From: an uncultured Coriobacteriaceae bacterium
GTDB taxonomy: Bacteria; Actinomycetota; Coriobacteriia; Coriobacteriales; Atopobiaceae
Length of the DNA stretch: 64,000 nucleotides
Direction: 5' to 3'
Assembly: GCA_902801175.1 (NCBI GenBank)
Contig: CADCHF010000008.1
Span: 21,385 to 85,384, forward strand
The position numbers were made by a program, and so were the translations under genes. The notes beneath the pieces were generated by a model that saw nothing but the letters and a program-made list of their open reading frames with translations, was not told where the DNA came from and ran no database searches. Below, piece by piece: positions 56,880 through 64,000 of the stretch. Each line of letters opens with the position of its first letter. Positions within the stretch are counted from its first letter, which is position 1.

Positions 56880-56904
56880 GGCAGCTGCTTGGGTAGCTGC
56901 CTTT
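56880..56904 (+). terminator. Terminator after the acetyltransferase gene
   Basis: GGCAGCT (56880-56886) pairs with AGCTGCC (56895-56901), followed by TTTCC. Confidence 0.55.
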
Positions 56905-56954
56905 CCTGTGTGCATGGTTAACGTTGGGTATGCTCGGGTGCCTCTAGCAGCAGT

Positions 56955-56985
56955 TTTACGCTAAGCTTAGCGACTGTGACATACT
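56955..56985 (+). promoter_or_regulatory. Candidate promoter with palindromic operator before licD
   Basis: A perfect 14-base palindrome, CGCTAAGCTTAGCG (56959-56972), lies between TTTACG (56955-56960) and an extended -10 TGACATACT (56977-56985). The spacing (19) is long. It could be a repressor site. Confidence 0.4.
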
Positions 56986-57009
56986 GTCGGCACTATTTAG
57001 GAGCCAAAG

Positions 57010-58134
57010 ATGGGAATCCTCTCAAAGATAAAGTCGCTCGTGCCCGCCTCCTCTCGCTCGCTTCACGCAATGCACTACGAGCTTGGGCAGATGCACGGCC
57101 AGATGGGCGAGATGTGGGGAGAGGTTGGCCAGAGCCGCTACATGCTCATTGACGTGCAGGAGCAGCTGCGTGAGCTCGAGCGTCAGATCACCAACATGGA
57201 CACGCGCATCATCACCATGCTTTGGGAGCTTTACCGCAACGACGGCGAGGACCTCTCAAACGCCAAGCACCGCATGCTCACCAGCATGAGCCCCGCCTCT
57301 GGCGACCTGCGCATGTACCAGCTCGCCAGCGCGCAGCTGCTCTTTGAGTTTGACGAGCTGTGCCAAAAGAATGGCCTCAACTATTGGCTCGTGTCCGGAA
57401 CGCTACTTGGGGCCGTGCGTCACAAGGGCTTCATTCCCTGGGACGATGACCTCGATGTGGGAATGACGCGCGCAGACATAAGCCGCATCATCGAGGTGGC
57501 CGGCAGCGATGAGCGCTATCGCGTTACCGTGTGCTACGATTGGTACGTCAACTGTCGTCAGGTCAGGTTCTGCTATGCTGACCAGCGCATTCCCTGCTTC
57601 ATTGACCTTTTCTACTTTGATCCGGTTGCCAAGCTGGGGGCAAAGACCCTCGAGGCTCGCGAGGCCGCTCGCGCGAAGCTCGAGGAGGACCTGGCCGCCG
57701 ACGAGCGCACCACGGAGTATTGGAACGCTGCTCACCAGTATGTGAGCGACTCCGAGAAGCGCGCCGACCCCATTCGCGAGCACTTTTACGAGCATATCAA
57801 CGGGCTTTACGAGAGCGGCGTCCTGTGCCGCAACCTCGACGAGGCCGAAGGTGTCGTATGGGGCATCGACAACGTCAACTCCGGCGTCTCGCACCACAGC
57901 TGGTACGTCATTCCCAAGGAGGCGATCTTCCCCATAGCGAGGATGCCCTTTGAGGGGAGGCAGGCCTGTGTCCCGGCAGATGCCGATCGTTGCCTGAGGG
58001 ACATCTTTGGCGACTATTGGGACATCCCCGAAAAGATCGGCTCGTACTTCAATCACTTCTCGACCGAGGCCATGCGCAAGCAGGACGTTAGGGATGCGCT
58101 CAGCGATCTTGCGGACGAGTACTCAAAGGAGTAG
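57010..58134 (+). CDS. LicD-family phosphotransferase
   Basis: The 374-residue product has an N-terminal amphipathic/coiled-coil region (about 15-75) and the LicD nucleotidyltransferase-fold motif SGTLLGAVRHKGFIPWDDD (residues 129-147) with the metal-binding DDDLD. LicD proteins transfer phosphocholine, or other CDP-linked phosphoalcohols, to sugars of teichoic acids or capsules. No licA/licB/licC choline genes are in the window, so the donor may be another CDP-polyol such as the product of the 50881 gene. GGAGCC precedes the ATG. Confidence 0.87.
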   Translation: MGILSKIKSLVPASSRSLHAMHYELGQMHGQMGEMWGEVGQSRYMLIDVQEQLRELERQITNMDTRIITMLWELYRNDGEDLSNAKHRMLTSMSPASGDLRMYQLASAQLLFEFDELCQKNGLNYWLVSGTLLGAVRHKGFIPWDDDLDVGMTRADISRIIEVAGSDERYRVTVCYDWYVNCRQVRFCYADQRIPCFIDLFYFDPVAKLGAKTLEAREAARAKLEEDLAADERTTEYWNAAHQYVSDSEKRADPIREHFYEHINGLYESGVLCRNLDEAEGVVWGIDNVNSGVSHHSWYVIPKEAIFPIARMPFEGRQACVPADADRCLRDIFGDYWDIPEKIGSYFNHFSTEAMRKQDVRDALSDLADEYSKE

Positions 58135-58191
58135 GGGATTTCTGCCCCCGAGACAAGCTGAATGGCAATCAAAGATTTGAGGAACAACCAT

Positions 58192-60900
58192 ATGGATTGC
58201 AGGCATAAGAACCTACGGAGCAGGACGGCTCGTGCGATTGGATTGCTTGCCATTGTGGCGGCGCTTGGCGCGTACGTCCAAGTGCCGGCATACGCTGCCG
58301 AGCTTGACGAGCAGGTCCGTGATGCCGAGGTGGTCATTGACGCTGACCAGCTCCTTAGCGTCAGTCCCACGGCTGAGGGCGAAGCGGAAGTTGCTGATCC
58401 CGCAGACGACGTTGTTCCTGCGGAAGTCGGGCAGGCGTCTGACGATGAGAGCCCTGCGGCAGACGTCGTCTCTACCGTGGAGCCTGGAGATACTGTACCG
58501 ACGGACGATGGCGGCCAGGGCGAGGCGCAGCCTGTGGACGATGACGCCACGGTTTTGCCCGATGGCGGTGAGTCTACTGCAGATGCTATGGAGGAAGAGC
58601 CTGTGGTAGATGCTCCGGAGCAGGTCGACGCGGATACCGTGGCGGTAGAGGCCGATGTGGCCGAGACCGCATCCGAGGCGGCAGGGGCCGCGCCCCAGTC
58701 CGACTCCGCGTCCCAGGCCACCAGCACCAAGGCAACTCCAGCAGGTACCTTTGCCATCGAGACTGGCCTTGGCTACGGCATCGTGGCCGACGTCAAGGGC
58801 GGCTCCACCAGCAACAAGGCCAATGTCCAGATTTACCGCAGCAACAACACCAGCGCACAAAGGTGGCGCCTTGAGTTTCATGGCAACGTTTGCTATGTGG
58901 TCAACGTCAAGAGCGGCAAGGTGCTCGACGTTGCCGGCGGAAAGGCCGCCAAGGGCGCAAATGTCCAGCTCTATAAGGCAAACGGCACAAAGGCCCAGCT
59001 CTGGGTTCCCGAGCAGCTGCCCAACGGGGGATGGGTGCTTAGGTCTGCGCTCAACAGCAATTACGTGCTAGACGTTGCCGGCGGATCGATTGCCAATGGG
59101 TCTAACCTGCGCCTATGGACTGCCAACGGTTCTCGAGCCCAGTCCTTCTGGTTTAGGGAGACGGACGCTAACATCCAGGGCACCGATCGCGTGATCGAGG
59201 ACGGCACCTACCTTATCACCACCGCCCTCACCTCCAACCGTGCTCTCGACGTAAAGGGCGGGTCCGATTCCAAGGGCGCCAACATCCAGCTCTACAACAA
59301 CAACGGAAGCAACGCGCAGCGCTTTTACGTCACCTATGTCGACGGCTTCTACACCTTCCAGAACGTTACGAGCGGTCTGGCGCTCGACCTGTATGCCGCA
59401 AGCCCGGTCGCGGGCGCCAATATCCAGCTGTGGAACGTAAACCACAGCAAGGGCCAGCAGTGGAGCGTCGTTGCGGCGGGGGATGGCGTCTACCACCTCG
59501 TCAATCGCGCGAGCGGTCTTGTTGTTGACCTTGCAGGCGGCAGGACCGACAACGGCACCAACATCCGTGGCTACTACGGGAATGGCTCTGGTGCACAAAC
59601 CTGGAGCTTCTGGAGCACTACCATGCTTGCGCCTGGCTTCTACACGCTTCAGGAGACCTCGGGCAACGTGCTCGACATCAAGGGCGGCTCTACGCAGGCC
59701 GGTGCCGCCGTCCAGCGTCATGCGGCCAATCGCTCCATGGCGCAGAACTTCATCATTGACAGCAACGACGAAGGCGAATATGAGATTCGCAACGTTGGAT
59801 CTGCAAAGTGGCTTAGTGACAACGGAACAAGTGTGGTTCAGTCATCGACCGAAGACAGGTGGGAGCTCGTTTGGAACGGTCTGGGAATCACTCTGACCAA
59901 CGGAACGACCTACTTGGGCTTTAACGGCTCCGGCGTGGCCACCATGGTTGGCAGGGCAAATGCCGCAACGATTCATCCGCATGTGTCCAACCTCATTGAT
60001 CCCGGCTATTACCAGTTCAAGAATCTCTTGGGTACCGTTCTCGATACCAGCGGGCAGTCAAAGACGATGGCCTACGCCGTTACCAACAATGCGGGTGCCT
60101 CTGTCTCGCAGATTTGGTATGTGAGCTCTAGGGGCAATGGCAACTACTCGCTCATCAACATGAAGAGCGGCCTTGCCCTTGGGGTGGTAAGTGCCACCAA
60201 GGCAAACGGCGTGCGCGTGAACCAGAACAGCTACAAGGGGACCGCCCAGCAGCTCTGGAAGATTGACTGGGACAACGTCAACGGTGGCCTTGTGCTGGTC
60301 AACGCTGCCACTGGCCTTGTGCTTGACGTTGCCGGTAGTTCCACCAAGGCTGGTGCAAACGTGCAGCAGTACCGGTCCAACTACTCGGCCGCGCAGAGCT
60401 GGCACCTGGTTGACAAGACGGTTCCCGCAATCGTGGAGCGCATCGCTCAGGTAGCCGAGCACTTTGCGAGCGATGACAAGCATGGGTACAGCATTCCAAA
60501 TCGTGGTTGCGGAACGAACGAGACGATCACCCTCGCCGATGGGGAAAAGGTCACCATCACCAACTCCGACATCGACTGCTCGGAGATGGTGCGCCAGTGC
60601 ATAAATGGCGCACTGGCAAAGACTGTCATGAAGTACCTCGACACGCGCATTGAGGACACGGTGCTCAAGGCGCTCGGTTTCGTGCGCATTGCCTTTAGCA
60701 AGAGCGCATTGCTTCGTGGCGACATCCTGTGGGTGAGTGGGCACACGGGCGTCTATGTTGGCGACGGCAAGCAGGCGGACGCGCACCAGGACGAGTATGG
60801 CAACCTCGAGGGTCCAAACAAGGGCGACCAGACAGGTCACGAGGTCGAGGTAAGGACCTTGCGCACCACTTGGACCTATATCTATCGCTACACGGCATAG
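58192..60900 (+). CDS. Secreted ricin-type lectin repeat protein with NlpC/P60-like amidase domain
   Basis: From the ATG at 58192 (GAGGA upstream; an ATG at 58162 lacks a site) the protein has 902 residues. A signal peptide (1-35) is followed by an acidic Asp/Glu/Pro/Thr-rich linker (about 36-180). About eleven to twelve beta-trefoil units (about 188-740) follow, with repeated DVxGG...GANVQLY...AQxW/F (QxW) motifs, some degenerate. The C-terminal domain (about 742-902) has DCSEM with Cys796 and SGHTGVYVG with His851, like phage amidase/NlpC-type hydrolases. It probably binds a wall or capsule glycan and cuts peptidoglycan. It lies between licD and the exporter genes, within the cluster. Confidence 0.85.
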   Translation: MDCRHKNLRSRTARAIGLLAIVAALGAYVQVPAYAAELDEQVRDAEVVIDADQLLSVSPTAEGEAEVADPADDVVPAEVGQASDDESPAADVVSTVEPGDTVPTDDGGQGEAQPVDDDATVLPDGGESTADAMEEEPVVDAPEQVDADTVAVEADVAETASEAAGAAPQSDSASQATSTKATPAGTFAIETGLGYGIVADVKGGSTSNKANVQIYRSNNTSAQRWRLEFHGNVCYVVNVKSGKVLDVAGGKAAKGANVQLYKANGTKAQLWVPEQLPNGGWVLRSALNSNYVLDVAGGSIANGSNLRLWTANGSRAQSFWFRETDANIQGTDRVIEDGTYLITTALTSNRALDVKGGSDSKGANIQLYNNNGSNAQRFYVTYVDGFYTFQNVTSGLALDLYAASPVAGANIQLWNVNHSKGQQWSVVAAGDGVYHLVNRASGLVVDLAGGRTDNGTNIRGYYGNGSGAQTWSFWSTTMLAPGFYTLQETSGNVLDIKGGSTQAGAAVQRHAANRSMAQNFIIDSNDEGEYEIRNVGSAKWLSDNGTSVVQSSTEDRWELVWNGLGITLTNGTTYLGFNGSGVATMVGRANAATIHPHVSNLIDPGYYQFKNLLGTVLDTSGQSKTMAYAVTNNAGASVSQIWYVSSRGNGNYSLINMKSGLALGVVSATKANGVRVNQNSYKGTAQQLWKIDWDNVNGGLVLVNAATGLVLDVAGSSTKAGANVQQYRSNYSAAQSWHLVDKTVPAIVERIAQVAEHFASDDKHGYSIPNRGCGTNETITLADGEKVTITNSDIDCSEMVRQCINGALAKTVMKYLDTRIEDTVLKALGFVRIAFSKSALLRGDILWVSGHTGVYVGDGKQADAHQDEYGNLEGPNKGDQTGHEVEVRTLRTTWTYIYRYTA

Positions 60901-60997
60901 CGCAGCGCTGTGGGTTGAGTCTGTGGTTTGGATGCGTGTAGTGTAAGAGTGTTAGTATGTGCAGCGTCCGTGTATCACTTTTTGAAATGGGAGCAAC

Positions 60998-61831
60998 GTG
61001 AGCCAAAACACCGCAACCGAGCTCGCCCCTAAAAAGATCAAGGATGGCGACGCCTGGTATCCCACTTCGCAGCGCGACATGTTTGTCGTGCGTCAGCTTG
61101 TCACAAAAGACTTCAAGCTCAAGTATCGTCGCAGCGTGCTGGGCATTGCATGGAGCGTTCTCAACCCGCTGCTCATGATGCTTGTTCAGGCTGCGGTATT
61201 CACGCGTCTCATGGTGAGGAGCGACACCTCCATTCCAAACTTCCCCATCTACCTCATCTTGGGCAACACCGCGTGGAGCCTCATGAGCGACGCCACGCGT
61301 CAGGGCATGGAGTCAATCATTCACGCGCAGTCGCTGCTCAAGAAGGTGCGCATCAACCGGTGGGTCTTCCCGGTGCAAAAGGTGCTCTTTGCGGTTGTCA
61401 ACTACACCTTCTCGCTTGCCGCGGTTGCAGTGGTCATGGCTGCCTTTGGCTGGACACTTAGCCCGTGGGCGCTGCTTTTGCCCCTTGGGGTGCTCTACCT
61501 CACGATATTCTGCATTGGCCTGTCGCTTTTGCTGTCTTCGCTGGCGGTCTTCTTCCGTGACGTCATCCACCTTTGGGGCGTCGTCCTCACTGCCTGGATG
61601 TACCTCACTCCGCTGTTCTACTCGGTGAGCATCCTTCCCGACTGGATGGCATCGATCATGCGCTTTAACCCCATGTATCTCTACATCACCTTTATCAGGC
61701 GCATTCTGCTCTGGAAGATGGCCCCAGGTCTTTTGGTGCATGGCGGCTGCATCGGCTTTGCCCTTCTGATGCTTGGCATTGGCTACGCAGTGTTCCGCAA
61801 GACCGAAGACCGATTCATTCTGTTCATCTAG
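60998..61831 (+). CDS. ABC-2 type polysaccharide/teichoic acid export permease (TagG/Wzm-like)
   Basis: The 277-residue protein has six hydrophobic segments and the ABC2 family start region DFKLKYRRSVLGIAWSVLNPLLMMLVQ. The family's LLLSSLAVFFRDVIHLWGVVLTAWMYLTPLFY segment is near residue 185. It forms the membrane pore that exports a lipid-linked polymer, powered by the downstream ATPase. The GTG start has GGGAGC before it. Eight bases separate it from the ATPase gene. Confidence 0.9.
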   Translation: MSQNTATELAPKKIKDGDAWYPTSQRDMFVVRQLVTKDFKLKYRRSVLGIAWSVLNPLLMMLVQAAVFTRLMVRSDTSIPNFPIYLILGNTAWSLMSDATRQGMESIIHAQSLLKKVRINRWVFPVQKVLFAVVNYTFSLAAVAVVMAAFGWTLSPWALLLPLGVLYLTIFCIGLSLLLSSLAVFFRDVIHLWGVVLTAWMYLTPLFYSVSILPDWMASIMRFNPMYLYITFIRRILLWKMAPGLLVHGGCIGFALLMLGIGYAVFRKTEDRFILFI

Positions 61832-61839
61832 GAGCGTCA

Positions 61840-62604
61840 ATGCCAAACGAGATCATTCATGCAAACGAGCCCGGCTCCATTGTGGTTGACGACGTCACTA
61901 TGACCTTCAACATCGCAAAGGAGCAGTTCAACTCGCTCAAGGAGTACTTCATTGCGTTGACGCGCCACGAGCTCAAGTTCAAGCCGTTCCATGCGCTTAA
62001 GAACGTGAGCTTTACTATCGAGCCGGGCGAGTCGGTGGGCCTGGTGGGCACCAACGGCTCGGGCAAGTCCACCATGCTCAAGATCATCGCCGGTGTGCTC
62101 TCGCCATCCGAGGGCCGCGTGGAGGTCAACGGAAACATCGCACCGCTTATCGAGCTGGGTGCTGGCTTTGACCGCGAGCTTACCGCGCGTGAGAACATCT
62201 ATCTCAACGGGGCCCTGTTGGGGTACCGCAAGGAGTTCATCGACGAGAACTTTGACCGCATCGTTGAGTTTGCCGAGCTGCAGAACTTCATGGACATGCC
62301 CCTCAAGAACTACTCGAGCGGTATGGTCGCACGCATTGCGTTCTCCATTGCCACGATCACCGAGCCTGACCTGCTCATTGTGGACGAGGCGCTCTCGGTT
62401 GGTGACAAGTTCTTCCGCGAGAAGTGCGAGAGACGAATTAACGAGCTTGTTAACTCAAAGAATGTTACTGTGTTATTCGTGAGTCACAGCGTGGACCAGG
62501 TGAAGCGCGTGTGCGATCGATGCATTTGGATTGAAAAGGGTGACCTGCGCATGGATGGTCCTGCCAAAGAGGTTGCCGACGCTTACGCAAACATGAAGAG
62601 GTGA
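61840..62604 (+). CDS. ABC exporter ATPase (TagH/Wzt-like)
   Basis: The 254-residue ATPase has Walker A GTNGSGKST near residue 70, IELGAGFDRELTARENIYLNG (typical of the TagH/Wzt group), the signature YSSGMVARIAFS and Walker B LLIVDEALSVGD. It lacks the C-terminal carbohydrate-binding domain of some Wzt proteins and the extracytoplasmic extension of B. subtilis TagH, so export is probably not coupled to a chain-terminal cap. Its stop overlaps a GTG in front of the next gene. Confidence 0.92.
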   Translation: MPNEIIHANEPGSIVVDDVTMTFNIAKEQFNSLKEYFIALTRHELKFKPFHALKNVSFTIEPGESVGLVGTNGSGKSTMLKIIAGVLSPSEGRVEVNGNIAPLIELGAGFDRELTARENIYLNGALLGYRKEFIDENFDRIVEFAELQNFMDMPLKNYSSGMVARIAFSIATITEPDLLIVDEALSVGDKFFREKCERRINELVNSKNVTVLFVSHSVDQVKRVCDRCIWIEKGDLRMDGPAKEVADAYANMKR

Positions 62605-62612
62605 GAGACATC

Positions 62613-63740
62613 ATGTCTGAAATCGACGTTTCCGTCGTCATCCCCTGCTACAACACCGAGAAGTTCCTCGACCAGGCACTTTCCTCCGCAGAGCAGAACG
62701 ACCGCATTTCTCTTGAGATCATCGTCCTCAACGATGGCTCGACCGATGGCTCGCTCGAGATCATGCGCGCTCATGAGGCGGCCGATTCCCGCGTGCGTGT
62801 GATCGACAAGGAGAACCAGGGCTATGGCGCTTCGGTCAACCGCGGCATCAACGAGGCCAGGGGAACCTACATCGCCATCCTTGAGCCCGACGACTGGGTA
62901 AACCCCCACATGTACGACGACCTCTTTGAGTACGGCCAGAGCTTTGCTCCCGACTACGAGCCCGACATCATCAAGAGCCCCTACACGCGCGTTGTGCTTC
63001 CCGAGACATCGGAGCAGTACTTTGCCAACTGCTCGTACTACAAGCGTGTTGACCCTGGCTTCCAGCCCTTCACGCTTGCCGACGCCCCGCACCTCATCCA
63101 GCATCACCCCTCCATCTGGTCTGCCATCTATCGCAAGTCCTTCCTGGACGAGTTTGGCATCCGCTTTAAGGAGGTCCCCGGCGCCGGTTGGGTCGACAAC
63201 CCCTTCCTCATTGAGACGCTCTGCCAGGCGCGCACGATCGTGTACCTCGAGAAGCCCTATTACAACTACCGCGAGGACCTTCCCGGCTCTTCGTCGGTGC
63301 TCAAGAAGGCGCGTCTGTGCTTTGACCGCTGGAACGACATGGCCGACATCATCGAGCGCCTCGGCATCACCGACGACGGCATTCTCAAGGCCTTCTACGT
63401 CATTGGCTTTAGGTACGTTGGCGGTGCCTTTGGTGAGTTTGGCGACGACAACCCTGACATCGCCGCATGGTCCAAAGAGATCTTCATGCGCATGGACCCC
63501 GAGCGCGTCGTTCGCATCAAGAACCTTTCTGGCCACTCCAAGGCCCTCTACTTTGAGCTGACCGGCTATGACCCCATCAAGTACAGCAAGCTTCCGTACT
63601 ACGGAGCCCTGGTTGACGAGTTCTTCTACTCGATTCGCACCAACGGCCTGGGATTTGCCTTTGGCCGCATTGGCCTCTATGCCAAGCAAAAGGCCACCGA
63701 GGTAGGTATCCTCAAGCAAAAGCTCAACGTCTCCGAGTAA
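62613..63740 (+). CDS. Family 2 glycosyltransferase
   Basis: The 375-residue enzyme has a GT-A domain with VSVVIPCYNTEKFLDQAL, LNDGSTDGSLEIM and EPDDWVNPHMYDDLF, where the EPDD pattern stands for the DXD motif. No membrane helices. It likely adds a sugar to the lipid-linked precursor before export. An upstream GTG at 62601 overlaps the ATPase stop, but AGAGGTGAGA ahead of the ATG at 62613 favours the latter. Last gene of the cluster in this window. Confidence 0.88.
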   Translation: MSEIDVSVVIPCYNTEKFLDQALSSAEQNDRISLEIIVLNDGSTDGSLEIMRAHEAADSRVRVIDKENQGYGASVNRGINEARGTYIAILEPDDWVNPHMYDDLFEYGQSFAPDYEPDIIKSPYTRVVLPETSEQYFANCSYYKRVDPGFQPFTLADAPHLIQHHPSIWSAIYRKSFLDEFGIRFKEVPGAGWVDNPFLIETLCQARTIVYLEKPYYNYREDLPGSSSVLKKARLCFDRWNDMADIIERLGITDDGILKAFYVIGFRYVGGAFGEFGDDNPDIAAWSKEIFMRMDPERVVRIKNLSGHSKALYFELTGYDPIKYSKLPYYGALVDEFFYSIRTNGLGFAFGRIGLYAKQKATEVGILKQKLNVSE

Positions 63741-63747
63741 CTCAAAC

Positions 63748-63769
63748 GACGCCCCCGTAAGGGGGCGTC
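63748..63769 (+). terminator. Hairpin terminator after the GT2 gene
   Basis: GACGCCCCC (63748-63756) and GGGGGCGTC (63761-63769) form a perfect 9 bp stem with a GTAA loop. The following sequence is only moderately T-rich. Beyond it, 63770-64000, I see no gene or clear motif. Confidence 0.6.
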
Positions 63770-64000
63770 ACACATTTCCAACCCCTTCTCAGAAACACCT
63801 TGCCACAAGAGCTTCGTTCACAAATAACCTACTGCGGCAATTCTGCATCTTGCCCACCACAAGAAGAGGCAAAGAATCAAAGAGATAAGCGCTACGTCAT
63901 GCACCCTGTCTCTTCGATACTGGCCACAGGCCCTACCGTACATCGTTGTAGCTGGAGCCGCGACAAAGGCCCGCGTGCAGCCGAGCCACCATGTTCCCTC

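Noticed and set aside
58162..58191. Start of the ricin/amidase gene at ATG 58162
   Set aside because: It lacks a ribosome-binding site and would lengthen the signal peptide N-region; ATG 58192 has GAGGA at a good distance.

Overview
The window looks like a chromosomal segment of a GC-rich actinobacterium of the class Coriobacteriia, probably an Olsenella/Atopobium-type member of the Atopobiaceae. This is inferred from gene content and codon style (CWB2 cell-wall repeats, a DUF3160 protein, a classical T-box before ileS, acidic actinobacterial-type housekeeping proteins). No 16S gene is present to confirm it.

Bases 1-41000 are mostly core genome. A + strand run carries the tail of a YceD/DUF177 gene, rpmF, plsX, acpP, rnc, smc, ftsY and ffh (large-subunit protein, phospholipid and acyl-carrier functions, RNA processing, chromosome condensation, SRP targeting). 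A SpoU methylase (-), an L,D-transpeptidase (+) and ftsH (+) follow. Then come a two-gene unit on the - strand (FG-GAP-like protein and DUF3160 protein), a T-box-controlled ileS with lspA and rluD, a membrane glycosyltransferase, guaB, an MFS transporter (-) and leuS. The long block rimP-nusA-infB-rbfA-nrnA-truB-ribF-dnaG-rpoD starts from a clear promoter and a promoter-proximal terminator hairpin.

Bases 41000-64000 are an accessory cell-surface region. It holds a secreted papain-type protease with three CWB2 repeats, a YfhO-type membrane protein, tRNA-Asn, and a CWB2/beta-helix surface protein broken by a deletion and frameshift inside its first CWB2 repeat. A polymer-synthesis cluster follows: GtrA and GtrB-like proteins, an IspD/TarI-type cytidylyltransferase with an epimerase-type SDR partner, a TagF-like glycerophosphotransferase fused to a HAD domain, a hexapeptide acetyltransferase, LicD, a secreted ricin-lectin/NlpC-like hydrolase, a TagG/TagH-type ABC exporter and a GT2. 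Together they suggest a phosphopolyol (teichoic-acid-like) wall polymer, exported by ABC transporter and decorated outside the cell. It might be the ligand for the CWB2 proteins, but that is inference.

Intergenic gaps contain palindromic dispersed elements. Family A has two full copies (about 125-130 bp, 32-34 bp terminal inverted repeats) and several decayed fragments. Family B is a single 125 bp near-palindrome. A separate hairpin with a 19 bp stem lies behind ffh. No CRISPR array, insertion sequence transposase, prophage or rRNA was seen.
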